Part shown: in pieces, positions 53,644-62,931 of the stretch
Layout of the letters: every line of letters begins with the position of its first letter
Position numbering within the stretch: the stretch's first letter is position 1
Source: Clostridia bacterium
GTDB taxonomy: Bacteria > Bacillota > Clostridia > Christensenellales > UBA1242
Reading direction: 5' to 3'
Length of the DNA: 64,000 nt
NCBI GenBank assembly: GCA_900768545.1
Contig: CAAGDD010000006.1
Location: forward strand, 51,568-115,567
Made by a program: the position numbers and the translations under genes
The notes under the pieces: generated by a model
What the model was told of the DNA's origin: nothing
Seen by the model: the letters and a program-made list of their open reading frames with translations, nothing else
Databases searched by the model: none

Positions 53644-55452
53644 ATGAGTAAAATTATTGGTATCGATTTAGGAACTACAAATTCATGCGTAGCTGTTATG
53701 GAAGGTGGAAAACCTACAGTTATCGCAAACGCAGAAGGAGATAGAACAACTCCATCTGTTGTCGCTTATACAAAAGACGGCGAAAGACTTGTCGGAAAAG
53801 TTGCAAAGCGTCAAGCGATTGTAAATCACGACAACACAGTCATTTCTATTAAGAGAGAAATGGGAACAAACTATAAGGCAAAACTTAACGGAAAAGAATA
53901 TACACCACAAGAAATTTCTGCTATGATTTTGTCAAAACTTAAAACTGATGCAGAAAGTTATTTGGGTGAAAAAGTAACACAAGCAGTTATTACTGTTCCT
54001 GCTTACTTTAATGACAGCCAACGTCAAGCTACAAAAGATGCCGGAAAGATCGCAGGTCTTGAAGTTTTGAGAATTATCAATGAACCTACTGCTGCCGCTT
54101 TGGCTTATGGTCTTGACAAAGGCGAAAACAAAAATCAAAAGATTTTGGTTTATGACCTTGGTGGTGGTACATTCGATGTATCAATTCTTGAAATTGGCGA
54201 CAACGTATTTGAAGTTTTGTCAACAAATGGTAACACTCGTTTGGGCGGCGATGATTTCGATAACAGAATTATCGACTTCTTGGTAGAAGAATTTAAGAAA
54301 CAAAACGCTGGCATGGATTTGTCAAAAGACAAACTTGCTATGCAAAGACTTAAAGAAGCTGCAGAAAAGGCTAAAATTGACCTTTCAGCAACTCCTATGA
54401 CAACAATTTCATTACCATTTATTTCAGCTGATGCAAATGGTCCAAAACACTTGGAAGTAGAACTTACTCGTGCAAAATTTGATGCTTTGACTGAAGATTT
54501 GGTTAAAGAAACAATCACTTGCTGCGAAAAAGCGCTTGCTGATGCAAAACTTTCAACTTCTCAAATCGACAAGGTTATTCTTGTTGGTGGTTCAACTCGT
54601 ATTCCTGCGGTTGTTGAAGCGGTAAAAAATTATACAGGAAAAGAACCTTTCAAAGGCGTAAACCCAGATGAATGCGTAGCCGTTGGTGCTGCTATTCAAG
54701 CCGGCGTTTTGGCTGGAGATGTTAAAGACGTTCTTCTTTTGGATGTAACTCCACTTTCTCTTGGTATCGAAACTTTGGGTGGTGTATTTACAAAATTGAT
54801 TGACAGAAACACAACAATCCCAACAAGAAAGAGTCAAATCTTCTCAACTGCTGCTGACAATCAACCTGGCGTTGATATTCATGTATTGCAAGGTGAAAGA
54901 GAATTTGCTGCTCAAAACAAAACTTTGGGAAGATTCCAACTTACAGATATTCCACCAGCACCAAGAGGAGTTCCTCAAATCGAAGTTACATTTGATATTG
55001 ATGCAAACGGAATTGTAAAAGTTTCTGCAAAAGACCTTGGAACAAACAAGGAACAAAACATTACAATTACTGCTTCTTCAAACTTGAGCGAAGCTGATAT
55101 CGACAAAGCAATCAAAGAAGCTGAAGCACACGCAGAAGAAGACAAGAAGAGAAAGGAGTTTGTTGAAACCAAAAACCAAGCAGACAACATGGTTTATAGT
55201 CTTGAAAAACTCTTGAAAGAAAACGGCGACAAGATTTCTGCCGAAGACAAAAAACGTCTTGAAGATGAAATCGAAAAAGCAAAGAAAGAATTTGAAAGCG
55301 ACGACATTGAAGTGATCAAGAAAGAACTTGACGAACTTACAAAAGTATCAAACGAAGTTTTCACAAAGATGTATCAAAACGCAAATCCTAATGCTGCAAA
55401 TTCAAACACAACTGAAGACAAAAAAGATGATTCTGACCCAGAAGTTTTGTAA
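53644..55452 (+). CDS. dnaK: Chaperone DnaK (Hsp70)
   Basis: A 602-aa Hsp70. The ATPase domain has [27 protein letters not shown] and [14 protein letters not shown]. The 24-residue insertion found in Gram-negative DnaK is missing, as usual for Firmicutes. The substrate-binding domain follows [14 protein letters not shown], with [14 protein letters not shown], then a helical lid and a short Asn/Asp-rich tail ending DPEVL. It works with GrpE (upstream) and DnaJ (two genes down). Ribosome site AAAGGGGGAATAAAATT. Confidence 0.97.
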   Translation: MSKIIGIDLGTTNSCVAVMEGGKPTVIANAEGDRTTPSVVAYTKDGERLVGKVAKRQAIVNHDNTVISIKREMGTNYKAKLNGKEYTPQEISAMILSKLKTDAESYLGEKVTQAVITVPAYFNDSQRQATKDAGKIAGLEVLRIINEPTAAALAYGLDKGENKNQKILVYDLGGGTFDVSILEIGDNVFEVLSTNGNTRLGGDDFDNRIIDFLVEEFKKQNAGMDLSKDKLAMQRLKEAAEKAKIDLSATPMTTISLPFISADANGPKHLEVELTRAKFDALTEDLVKETITCCEKALADAKLSTSQIDKVILVGGSTRIPAVVEAVKNYTGKEPFKGVNPDECVAVGAAIQAGVLAGDVKDVLLLDVTPLSLGIETLGGVFTKLIDRNTTIPTRKSQIFSTAADNQPGVDIHVLQGEREFAAQNKTLGRFQLTDIPPAPRGVPQIEVTFDIDANGIVKVSAKDLGTNKEQNITITASSNLSEADIDKAIKEAEAHAEEDKKRKEFVETKNQADNMVYSLEKLLKENGDKISAEDKKRLEDEIEKAKKEFESDDIEVIKKELDELTKVSNEVFTKMYQNANPNAANSNTTEDKKDDSDPEVL

Positions 55453-55488
55453 TAAATCAAATTTATAAATAAAATTTAGGAGAACATT

Positions 55489-55851
55489 ATGGAAGAAGTC
55501 AAAACTTATCTTGGAAAGTTAGTAAAAGTTAAAATGGATAGACCACTTGGATGTCGTCACCCAAAACATGGTTTTGTGTATCCAGTAAATTATGGATATA
55601 TCCCAAACACTGTTTCGGGCGATGGTGAAGAACTTGACGCTTATGTGCTTGGAGTTTTTGAGCCACTCGATACTTATGAAGGTGTTGTAAAGGCGATTAT
55701 TCACCGCACAAATGACAATGACGACAAACTCGTTGTTATGCCAGTTGACAAAAATTATACTGATGACCAGATTAGAGCTTTGACAGAATTTCAAGAAAGA
55801 TTTTTCAAGAGCGAAATTATTAGAAATCGCGAAACTAATATTGAAAAATAG
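55489..55851 (+). CDS. Short inorganic pyrophosphatase-like protein
   Basis: A 120-aa protein related to family I soluble pyrophosphatase: PKHGFVYPVNYGYIPNT then GDGEELDAYVLG (in place of the usual DGDPLD), and NDDKLVVMP. At 120 aa it is about 50 residues shorter than standard PPases (near 170), lacking parts of the N-terminal and C-terminal barrel. It belongs to a compact version found in many Firmicutes. Activity is not assured, but most metal-binding Asp appear. It is inserted between dnaK and dnaJ within the HrcA operon, an unusual place, and would therefore be heat-inducible. Confidence 0.8.
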   Translation: MEEVKTYLGKLVKVKMDRPLGCRHPKHGFVYPVNYGYIPNTVSGDGEELDAYVLGVFEPLDTYEGVVKAIIHRTNDNDDKLVVMPVDKNYTDDQIRALTEFQERFFKSEIIRNRETNIEK

Positions 55852-55876
55852 TTTTCTTGTTTAAAAGGTAATTAAA

Positions 55877-57013
55877 ATGGCTAATAAAAACTATTATGAA
55901 GTTTTGGGAGTTGACAAAAGTGCTAGCGCTGACGAAATAAAGTCAGCGTATAGACGACTTGCAAAAAAATATCACCCAGATCTAAACAAAGCTCCTGAAG
56001 CAGCCGAAAAATTTAAAGAAATAAATGAAGCCTATGAAGTTCTCGGCGACGACAAAAAGCGTGCCAATTACGACCAATATGGTTCGGCTGACGGCCCACA
56101 ATTTGGCGGCGCTGGGGCTGGCGGCTTTGGTGATTTCTTTGGTGGTGGCAGTGGATTTAGTGGTGGTTTTTCAGATATCTTTTCTGATATTTTCTCTGCT
56201 TTTGGCGGCTCTGATGGCCGAAGAACAAATGTTCAACAACGCGGAGATGATATCAATCTTCGAATGAATTTGTCTTTTGAAGAAGCAATTTTTGGTGTCG
56301 AAAAAATCATTTCTTTCAACAGAATTGAAACCTGCAAAAAGTGCTCGGGCACTGGAGCAAAAAACGGAAAAGAATTTTCTACTTGCCCTGATTGTCATGG
56401 CAGCGGAAGAATTAGAATTCAACAAAACACCATGTTTGGCATGAGCATTCGTGAAGGCGTTTGCCCACACTGCCAAGGCACAGGAAAACTTATTAAAGAA
56501 AAGTGTGAAGAGTGTTCGGGGCGTGGATACAAAAAGAATGTTGCCGAACTTAAAGTCAAAGTTCCTGCCGGAATTGATGACGGTCAAACTTTGAGAATGC
56601 GTGGCGAAGGTAACGGCCCAGTCGGTGCAAGTGGAATAAATGGTGACTTAAACATCAAAGTTTCTGTCGCACAACATCCATATTTCAAGCGTGTTGGAAC
56701 AGATCTTTTCTTGGATTTATATGTTCCATTCACGACTTGTTTGCTTGGCGGAAAAGTTGAAGTTCCACTTCCAAAAGGCAAGACAACTTTGGATATCAAA
56801 GAAGGCACAGAGAGCGGAAAAGTTGAGCGTATCAAGGGCGCGGGCGTGAAAGTGTTAAACAAAAATTCTTATGGTGATTTGCTTGTAACAATCAAGAGTG
56901 AGCCACCAAAGAAATTGAAAAAGGACGCTATCGAACTTTTGAAACAACTCGACAGCAAGTTTGATGAAAACGACTTCCCAAAATATAAGGATTTGAAAAA
57001 TAAAATTGAATAA
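55877..57013 (+). CDS. dnaJ: Chaperone DnaJ
   Basis: A 378-aa type I J-protein. The J domain has [23 protein letters not shown] and KKYHPDLNK with the HPD triplet that stimulates DnaK. A Gly/Phe-rich linker (about 75-115) follows, with many Gly-Phe-Gly. The zinc-finger domain has four CxxCxGxG repeats ([32 protein letters not shown]). The C-terminal substrate-binding domains are complete. Last gene of the operon, ending at a bidirectional terminator. Confidence 0.97.
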   Translation: MANKNYYEVLGVDKSASADEIKSAYRRLAKKYHPDLNKAPEAAEKFKEINEAYEVLGDDKKRANYDQYGSADGPQFGGAGAGGFGDFFGGGSGFSGGFSDIFSDIFSAFGGSDGRRTNVQQRGDDINLRMNLSFEEAIFGVEKIISFNRIETCKKCSGTGAKNGKEFSTCPDCHGSGRIRIQQNTMFGMSIREGVCPHCQGTGKLIKEKCEECSGRGYKKNVAELKVKVPAGIDDGQTLRMRGEGNGPVGASGINGDLNIKVSVAQHPYFKRVGTDLFLDLYVPFTTCLLGGKVEVPLPKGKTTLDIKEGTESGKVERIKGAGVKVLNKNSYGDLLVTIKSEPPKKLKKDAIELLKQLDSKFDENDFPKYKDLKNKIE

Positions 57014-57017
57014 TAAG

Positions 57018-57054
57018 AAAAAATGCAAAAAAATCGATTTTTTTGCATTTTTTT
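57018..57054. terminator. Bidirectional terminator between dnaJ and rubrerythrin
   Basis: Palindrome AAATGCAAAAAAATCGATTT with its mirror half TTTGCATTT, flanked by A-run and T-run. Confidence 0.75.
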
Positions 57055-57076
57055 GTTGTTTTTTATCAATTTTTTG

Positions 57077-57682
57077 TTAATTTTGATAATTTCTTAATTC
57101 TTTTTCTAAATCAATTATGATATATCCTTGTGGCAAATGGCAGAGCGGACACTCTTTAAAACCTTCTTTTGAGATTTGAACAAATCCGCAAGATGAGCAT
57201 TTCCATTCTGTTTCTTTTGCTCGTTTATAAAGTTTGTTTGATGAAAATAGTTCGCCCAAATATTTCAAAATTTTGTGGTGAGTTTCTTCCACTTTTGCGA
57301 TTTTTTCAAACGATTTTGCGATGTCTGCAAAACCTTCATCTTTGGCAATTCGTGCAAAACTTGGATAGATGTTGTCGGCTTCTGAAAGTTCGATTTGTGC
57401 TTCTTCCAAAAGGCTGGTTTTAAGGTCTGGCTTTGGAAAAGGATATCCCGCTTCGATTGGAATATTTTTGATTTTGTCGCCGCCATTTTGAATGATATAG
57501 TCATAAAAGATTTTTGCGTGTGCCATTTCGTTTTTCGCCAATGTCTTCATTGTGTCAGACAAAAATTTCATTTGTTCTTGCAATGCCAATTTTGACATAA
57601 ATTGATACCTTGCTCCGGCTTGACATTCGGCTGAAAACGAACGAGCAAGGTTTGTTTTTGTTGTGCTGTCATTAAAATTCAT
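57077..57682 (-). CDS. rbr: Rubrerythrin
   Basis: A 201-aa non-haem iron peroxidase. The N-terminal four-helix diiron domain has SAECQAGARYQF, a metal Glu in KNEMAHAKIFYDY, and the second half with KVEETHHKIL. The C-terminal rubredoxin domain has CSSCGFVQ and CPLCHLPQG, forming the Fe(Cys)4 site. It reduces hydrogen peroxide in anaerobes. ATG has AAAGGAGAAATAT. It stands alone on the - strand, back-to-back with the CYTH-like gene; the intervening 101 nt would hold both promoters. Confidence 0.92.
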   Translation of the reverse strand: MNFNDSTTKTNLARSFSAECQAGARYQFMSKLALQEQMKFLSDTMKTLAKNEMAHAKIFYDYIIQNGGDKIKNIPIEAGYPFPKPDLKTSLLEEAQIELSEADNIYPSFARIAKDEGFADIAKSFEKIAKVEETHHKILKYLGELFSSNKLYKRAKETEWKCSSCGFVQISKEGFKECPLCHLPQGYIIIDLEKELRNYQN

Positions 57683-57783
57683 ATATTTCTCCTTTACAAA
57701 ACTTAATATTGCCCAAAATAATATGTTTAAACATTTGCATTTTTTTTTGATATTGTTTAAAATAATTATATAAGGAGAAAACT

Positions 57784-58527
57784 ATGTTTCTTGGAGATAA
57801 AGGCAGACCAAACAAATATCCAACAACGCGTTTGAATTATGATATTGTGATTGACAATGAAAAATTGACTTTGTCAAAACTTTCTCATAATTTGGGATTT
57901 TATAGCGTTATTTTTGACGGAAAAATTAAGGAAACTGAAACAGTTTATGATACAGACAAAAATTTGTTGACTGGGGCTGGGCTTATTTTGAGAAAGAAAA
58001 ACTCTCCAGAACGCACATATTTTTCGCTGGTTCGAATTGTGTCAATGTCAAACATTCGAAATCGTGAAAGAAAGTCTTTCTTGGGCGAATGCGATCCAAA
58101 TGATCAGCCAAGTGACTTCCCTGTTCAAATCGCAAATGAAATCAATCAAATTTTCAACAATTTGTTCACTATCGATTTGGCCGATGTTGTCAGTCACAGC
58201 AAGCCATATATTACAATTCAAATTTCTGGAAATAGATATAAAATTGTCAGCGGAACTGGCTATGAAATGGAAGCGTCTTTTGAAGTTTTGAAGATTAGAG
58301 ATGTTCGCACAGGCAAAAAAGCAAAACGAAAAATCTTTTCTTTGTGGTTTGAAAATAATCCAAATTATGAAAGAGAAAAAGAGCAAGTTTTAGATGTTAT
58401 CGAAAGATGTTGTAAAGAACTTGTTTTAATGGATCGAAACAGATTTGAGATCGCACAGGTTGCAATTTGTCCACCAGTTAGAAAACACGAAAACGACAAA
58501 AATCAAGAAGAAAATGAAGAAATTTAA
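57784..58527 (+). CDS. CYTH-like protein of unknown function
   Basis: A 247-aa soluble protein. The block ETETVYDTDKNLLTGAGLILRKKN (about 52-75) looks like the Y-D-T...L...AG--LR strand pair of the CYTH/triphosphate-tunnel fold, and later KIRD and KIFSLWFE may be the matching strands with Lys and Arg lining a tunnel. The usual N-terminal ExExK is not clear (VIDNEKLTL could be its remnant), so triphosphatase activity is uncertain. The C-terminus is Lys/Asn/Glu-rich. ATG has AAGGAGAAAACT. It is monocistronic with a terminator. Confidence 0.5.
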   Translation: MFLGDKGRPNKYPTTRLNYDIVIDNEKLTLSKLSHNLGFYSVIFDGKIKETETVYDTDKNLLTGAGLILRKKNSPERTYFSLVRIVSMSNIRNRERKSFLGECDPNDQPSDFPVQIANEINQIFNNLFTIDLADVVSHSKPYITIQISGNRYKIVSGTGYEMEASFEVLKIRDVRTGKKAKRKIFSLWFENNPNYEREKEQVLDVIERCCKELVLMDRNRFEIAQVAICPPVRKHENDKNQEENEEI

Positions 58528-58557
58528 AATTATAAAAAACGATTAGATTTTTAAAAA

Positions 58558-58598
58558 ACGACTTTTTTTGCAAAAAATGTCAAAAAAAGTCGTTTTTT
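58558..58598 (+). terminator. Terminator
   Basis: ACGACTTTTTTTG pairs with CAAAAAAAGTCGT around a 10-nt loop, then T-run. Confidence 0.75.
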
Positions 58599-58650
58599 TT
58601 ATTATTTTTTGAAAAGTTTTGTTTTATTTTTTTGTTTCATATATTATAAG

Positions 58651-60084
58651 GTGAAGAAAAACAATTTGAATTTTAAAACAAAATTGAGTTATGGTTTCGG
58701 CAATTTGGGCTATGGAGCAATGGGACAAACTGTCAGCAGTTTTATTATGTTTTTTGCCACAAGCGTGCTTGGATTGTCTGGCTTGCTGGTGGGCATAACG
58801 ATTGCTATTACTTCGCTTTGGGACGGACTTTCTGATCCGCTGATTGGCTATCTTTCTGACAAAACAAAAAACAAAATTTTTGGAAAACGAATCGGCTATA
58901 TGCTTTTGGCAAGTTTGTTTTTGGCTGTCAACAATGTTTTGCTGTGGCTTTGCCCGCCATTTGAAAACAAAATTTTTGTTATGCTTTGGATTTTGTTTTT
59001 TATGCTTTTGCAAGAAACTTTCAACACCTTTTTTGCGACACCTTATTCGGCACTGTGTATTGATATTGCACCAGATTACAACGACCAAACCAAGGCGCAA
59101 GGATTTAAAACAGTCTTTTACATTTTGGGACTGATTATGCCGAGCGTTTTAATGTATCTTTTTATGCCGTCGGCTGGCGGCGTTCAGTCGCAGTTTAATC
59201 GTCAAGGTTATATCAATATGGCGATTGTCAACTCCGTTTTGGTGCTCGTGTGTGGATTTGTTTCTGCATTTGGAACGCTCAAACGCGCACGCTCTATGAC
59301 AAATTTTTCTCAACAACTTCCGCAAACAGAACAAAAACACGGGCTCAAAAAGATTTTGTTTGGATATATCGAAACTTTCAAAAAGAAGAATTTCCGCGTG
59401 GTTATGCTGGGTTATTCGACCGCGCTTGTGGCAAGTTTGTTTATCACCTCGGTTGGAATGCACTTGTTTACGTTTTGTTTTCATTTTTCGAGCACCCAAA
59501 TTTCGATTTTGATGATTTGTTTGTTTGGTGGGGCGATCGCGTCGCAATATTTGTGGGTGAATGTGGTCAAAGATTTTGACAAAAAACAGACGCTTATCAC
59601 GGCGCTGTCGGTTTTGTTGTTTGGAATTGCACTCACAAGCATAACCTTTTTGTTTAGAACATTTTGTTCGTCAAACACAATTTTTTGGTTTGTCTTGCCG
59701 TGTTTATTCATCTGCGGAATCGGCTCGGGCGCGCTATATTCGCTGCCACACTCGATGTATGCCGATGTTGTAACAATGGAACAATATGAAACTGGCGAAA
59801 ACAACGCAGGTCGCTACACGGGCTATTACACTTTCACATACAACTTTTCAAATTCGGTTGCTCTTTTGTTTATCGGGCTGCTGTTGGATATTGTAAAATT
59901 TGATTCGAGCCAACCAGTTCAGGCACTTTCGGTTCAAAGCGGGCTTGGAAAGATTGTCTTTTTTGGCAGCGCGATCGCTCTTACAATTTCAATTTTGATT
60001 TTTTCAAAATATTCAATCAAGCGAGCCGATGTTTTAAAAGTTCAAATTAAAGCCAATGAAGAGAAAAATAAAAATGAATTATAA
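58651..60084 (+). CDS. GPH-family (MelB-like) sugar:cation symporter
   Basis: A 477-aa MFS-type transporter with about twelve transmembrane helices. KLSYGFGNLGYG at the start, GLSDPLIGYLSDKT in loop 2-3 and TPYSALCIDIAPDYNDQTKA are GPH/MelB signatures, with acidic residues for the cation site. The loop 10-11 motif GENNAGRYTGYYTF is also typical. The substrate is probably a glycoside or oligosaccharide but cannot be told. I start at GTG 58651: the upstream in-frame codons lie in AT-rich promoter-like sequence (TATTAT at 58642). There is no clear ribosome site, so it may be leaderless. No sugar-metabolism gene is adjacent. Confidence 0.82.
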   Translation: MKKNNLNFKTKLSYGFGNLGYGAMGQTVSSFIMFFATSVLGLSGLLVGITIAITSLWDGLSDPLIGYLSDKTKNKIFGKRIGYMLLASLFLAVNNVLLWLCPPFENKIFVMLWILFFMLLQETFNTFFATPYSALCIDIAPDYNDQTKAQGFKTVFYILGLIMPSVLMYLFMPSAGGVQSQFNRQGYINMAIVNSVLVLVCGFVSAFGTLKRARSMTNFSQQLPQTEQKHGLKKILFGYIETFKKKNFRVVMLGYSTALVASLFITSVGMHLFTFCFHFSSTQISILMICLFGGAIASQYLWVNVVKDFDKKQTLITALSVLLFGIALTSITFLFRTFCSSNTIFWFVLPCLFICGIGSGALYSLPHSMYADVVTMEQYETGENNAGRYTGYYTFTYNFSNSVALLFIGLLLDIVKFDSSQPVQALSVQSGLGKIVFFGSAIALTISILIFSKYSIKRADVLKVQIKANEEKNKNEL

Positions 60085-60104
60085 TCAAAATTATAAACAA
60101 ATAA

Positions 60105-60264
60105 GGGCGACGGGAAAAGCAAACCGAAAGATTTGCTTTTTTGTTGCAAAAGGGCGGGCAATGTGATGTGAAAATTTGATGTATTATGGCGGGGGGCTTG
60201 AAAAAGGAAGATTTTTTTACACTTTTTCAACTCTGTCGCACAGAAAGTGCGACAGCCGTCGCCC
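60105..60264. repeat. Intergenic element with 9-bp inverted ends and inner hairpins
   Basis: GGGCGACGG (60105-60113) and CCGTCGCCC (60256-60264) are perfect inverted repeats. Inside are a terminator hairpin AAAAGCAAA / TTTGCTTTT (60115-60140, serving the transporter gene) and CTGTCGCAC-AGAAA-GTGCGACAG (60232-60254). The rest of 60085-60377 has no gene. Confidence 0.5.
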
Positions 60265-60377
60265 CGTTTCCTTCGCAAAACCCTTTATTTTGTTTGTGTT
60301 GTTTATTTTTAATTATGTTGAAATTCGGTCTGCAAAATTTGTCGAATAATTGAAGCAAAACAAAACATAATAAAAAT

Positions 60378-60887
60378 ATGAAAAAATTGAGAATTTTAAT
60401 CGTATTTTTGTGTTTGTGCGGCGTGTTTGCAATGGCTGGTTGCGGCGACAAAGAAGTTGGTTCGGCAAAAATTACGCGAGATGACGCACGTGTTGGCGGG
60501 AGTTTGAGCTTTGTTTATGATCAAAAAGAAAGGCTTGTGACCGTTGGCGGAAAGGACGAAGTTGTGCAATATTATGCCGCTGATGAAATTAAAAAACTTG
60601 ATGCTGGGTGTCGAATTGGATTGAAAGTAACCGCGCCGGACGAAAATTTGAACGTTGAAAATGCTGCGCTTGAAATGAACGGGGTCGTTTATTCGTCGGG
60701 CGAATTTTTGGAGAATGTTGACGGGCAAAAACAAAGATTTTTCAATATTTATCCTGTTGTTTCGAAAGAAGTCCCAAGCGTTTCATTTTCAATTAAGTGG
60801 CAAGACGGAACAAAAAAACAAACTTACAAAATGGTTGTCGAAAATGGAACGAAGTTTTTAAACAAAAATGGTGAAGTTGAAGAATAA
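60378..60887 (+). CDS. Lipoprotein of unknown function
   Basis: A 169-aa exported lipoprotein. The signal peptide (KKLRILIVFLCLCGVFAMAG) ends in lipobox AMAGC, with the acylated Cys at residue 22. The mature part (about 147 aa) is beta-rich, with Val and Lys alternation, and no known domain is recognised. CATAAT ends 6 nt before the ATG and no ribosome site is seen, so the mRNA may be leaderless, though no good -35 is present. Followed by a terminator and a convergent gene. Confidence 0.75.
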   Translation: MKKLRILIVFLCLCGVFAMAGCGDKEVGSAKITRDDARVGGSLSFVYDQKERLVTVGGKDEVVQYYAADEIKKLDAGCRIGLKVTAPDENLNVENAALEMNGVVYSSGEFLENVDGQKQRFFNIYPVVSKEVPSVSFSIKWQDGTKKQTYKMVVENGTKFLNKNGEVEE

Positions 60888-60914
60888 TCAAATTAAGATG
60901 TTTTCTTTTAAAAA

Positions 60915-60950
60915 TAAAAGAGCAAGTCAAAATCGGCTTGCTTTTATTGT
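60915..60950 (+). terminator. Terminator after lipoprotein gene
   Basis: AGCAAGTC, loop AAAATC, GGCTTGCT flanked by A-run and TTTTATTG. Confidence 0.6.
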
Positions 60951-61028
60951 TTTGAGATAAGAACAAAAATTTTACAAAATAAATTTTTAAAATTTAGATA
61001 AAAATCGGTTTTTAAGATTTTTCACAAT

Positions 61029-61059
61029 AAAAAAACATAGCGCGTGCTATGTTTTTTTA
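61029..61059. terminator. Bidirectional terminator
   Basis: ACATAGC, loop GCGT, GCTATGT with A-run and T-run; it ends the - strand membrane-protein gene. Confidence 0.8.
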
Positions 61060-61061
61060 TA

Positions 61062-61457
61062 TTATTCTTTGTCTTCGTTTTCGTTTTCGACTACTTCAAC
61101 TTTTGGCTCGTCTTTTGCTTTTTCTTTTCCAGAAAACAATGCGATAAGCAAGAAAATAGCGTAAACTACGATTTTTGCGATGCTTACAATTCTTCTGCTA
61201 ATGTTGCTAAATTTTTGAGCGCCAGAGCCATACCAGTTGCTTGACATTCCGCCAAATTGGTCAAAGATCACAAAAAACACAGAGATTGCCGTGAAAATCA
61301 ATGTTACAATAAACGCTTTTTTCGCTTCTTTTTTCAAATCTTCGTCCTCAGATTTCACGATTGTGTAGCCGCCAACAATAGCATAAGCCACAAATGTCAA
61401 ATAACCACTGAGCCAAATCAAAGCTTTTTTCAAATTTTTTGTCCAAACTTCTTTCAT
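61062..61457 (-). CDS. 131-aa membrane protein
   Basis: About three hydrophobic helices (about 11-33, 46-66, 90-110), with a short loop (DQFGGMSSNWYGSGA) and an acidic/Lys-rich tail (EKAKDEPKVEVVENENEDKE). The family is not recognised. ATG has AAAGGAGTAATT and a promoter TTGACA/TATCAT with 18-nt spacer (61477-61506). Monocistronic. Confidence 0.7.
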   Translation of the reverse strand: MKEVWTKNLKKALIWLSGYLTFVAYAIVGGYTIVKSEDEDLKKEAKKAFIVTLIFTAISVFFVIFDQFGGMSSNWYGSGAQKFSNISRRIVSIAKIVVYAIFLLIALFSGKEKAKDEPKVEVVENENEDKE

Positions 61458-61476
61458 AATTACTCCTTTCTATAAT

Positions 61477-61506
61477 ATGATATACAATTTTTAACAAAAA
61501 TGTCAA
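61477..61506 (-). promoter_or_regulatory. Promoter of the 131-aa membrane protein
   Basis: On the - strand TTGACA (61501-61506), 18-nt spacer, TATCAT (61477-61482). Confidence 0.6.
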
Positions 61507-61629
61507 CTGTTGTTATAAAGTTATAAAAATATATTGAAAATAATAGCTTTATATAACCAACAAACTTTTTAATAATGGGCTAGCAAAAAAAATGATATGT
61601 CTATAAAAATATGATTTCAATTTTAAATA

Positions 61630-61880
61630 AGAATGGTGAAGTGTGTAAGAACCCGTGATGGCAAGGAGAGCGAACTTGCTTGCAAGAGTGAGTGTGACAC
61701 AGTCAAGTTGGGCTTGAATCAGTGCCGAAGGCACAGTTTGCGGAGCAAACGCCGTCGTGATAATAAAAAAAACACCAAACTAGGTATTTTTTTTGTCGAT
61801 GATGAACAAAAAGGAGCGTCTTTTTACGGCTAAAGCGTGGCAAGTGTCCACGGGGATTTGAACCTCAAACATATAAAACA
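61630..61880. other. Non-coding junction with small palindromes and a tRNA-T-arm-like scrap
   Basis: Short perfect hairpins GTGCCGAAGGCAC and GTTTGCGGAGCAAAC lie side by side (about 61720-61750). The - strand at 61838-61870 holds GAGGTTCAAATCCCC, a T-arm look-alike not part of any complete tRNA. Composition is GC-richer than the flanks. It marks the boundary between core genes and the accessory patch at the right edge. No gene is supported between 61458 and 61960. Confidence 0.4.
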
Positions 61881-61960
61881 TTGGAATGGGCGGCGGAGAA
61901 CTATTGAAAAAAGTGGAGGAATATGGTATAATAATAAAAACAAACAACGGGTATTGATTT

Positions 61961-62593
61961 ATGGAAAGTAAACGACATCAAAAATTATATGAGCATTATA
62001 AAACTGTTTTCGGCGAAGAACCGAGTTTTAGTTTGAAACTGAAAAAGAACGTTTTGCCGACGGATATGAAGCCGATTACGACGCTTGTTTTCAAACCGAC
62101 GGACGAATTGCCGTTTTGGAAACTGTGTACAATCGGTGCAAGTGATTACCTAATGCCTGAACGTGATATAGGTTTTGGGAGAAAAGCAAATCGCCGCAAT
62201 GAGTATATGATGCTTATATCTCCAGATGTGAAAGTTGATGAATCTGCTACTGAATGGCTTGTATTAAATTCATTGCTTTGGTCGACTGCGGAATATGCTT
62301 TTAATGAAAAAGACAATATAACAGTGTCAGACACCATAGACTTTGAACTAAAGGGTAAATACTGTGGGACAGTTTTATTATTACCCGAAGTTTTTAAATC
62401 CCCAAACATTGTTAAGTGCTTTATTTCTAAACATAAATACATTAGCATTTTTCAAGTTATGCCCATAACAAAAGAACAACTTTCTAAAAAACTAAAAAAA
62501 GGAACAAATGGTATATATTGGCTAATGGAACAATTTTATACTCACGATGATGACTATAAACTTATTGCGTCAAAACCATTTACAACACTTTAA
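61961..62593 (+). CDS. SUFU-domain protein, likely toxin-immunity type
   Basis: A 210-aa soluble protein of the Suppressor-of-fused (SUFU) family. FKPTDELPFWKLCTIGASDYLMP, RRNEYMMLISPD, WLVLNSLLWSTAEYA and the end FQVMPITKEQLSKKLKKGTNGIYWLM follow the family order. Bacterial SUFU proteins are frequent immunity proteins in polymorphic-toxin systems. A TATAAT lies about 30 nt upstream. The ribosome site is poor (ACGGG). No toxin gene is seen in the window; it could lie beyond the right edge or be lost. Confidence 0.78.
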   Translation: MESKRHQKLYEHYKTVFGEEPSFSLKLKKNVLPTDMKPITTLVFKPTDELPFWKLCTIGASDYLMPERDIGFGRKANRRNEYMMLISPDVKVDESATEWLVLNSLLWSTAEYAFNEKDNITVSDTIDFELKGKYCGTVLLLPEVFKSPNIVKCFISKHKYISIFQVMPITKEQLSKKLKKGTNGIYWLMEQFYTHDDDYKLIASKPFTTL

Positions 62594-62601
62594 GGGAAAA
62601 A

Positions 62602-62895
62602 ATGATTACAAATTCTCAATGTGAACGCCTGAAAAGTATGGCGCTAAAAATAAAACCAACTTTGGAAATTAGCAAAAAGGATATTGGTGTAAAAGAAATT
62701 TTAGACATTTCTATTGCCCTTGATTTACATGAACTAATCAAAATATACATTCACCCTAATGCAAAAAATAATGCAAAGACTTTTCTAAATGCTATTTGTG
62801 CTCTTACAGGAGCAGAACCTATAAGTATAAACAACAATGAAATCGTGGTTTATAGGCGTTCGTCAAGCAACAACATAGAACATATAGAAATTTAA
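62602..62895 (+). CDS. YhbY-like CRM-domain RNA-binding protein
   Basis: A 97-aa protein with the complete CRM/YhbY layout: LKSMALKIKPTLEISKKDIGV, ISIALDLHELIKIYI and INNNEIVVYRRS. YhbY binds pre-50S particles in E. coli. The GKxG loop of the family reads SKKDIG here, so the glycine-rich contact is changed. It lies 8 nt after the SUFU gene, within an accessory patch rather than next to the usual YhbY neighbours (obg, nadD). Possibly a diverged second copy. Confidence 0.7.
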   Translation: MITNSQCERLKSMALKIKPTLEISKKDIGVKEILDISIALDLHELIKIYIHPNAKNNAKTFLNAICALTGAEPISINNNEIVVYRRSSSNNIEHIEI

Positions 62896-62931
62896 TTATA
62901 AGACTTTAAATTTTTTAAAGGAGAAGGAAAT

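Noticed and set aside
61633..61833. 66-aa frame over the small GC-rich palindromes
   Set aside because: Its codons simply read through hairpins; no ribosome site or protein-like pattern.
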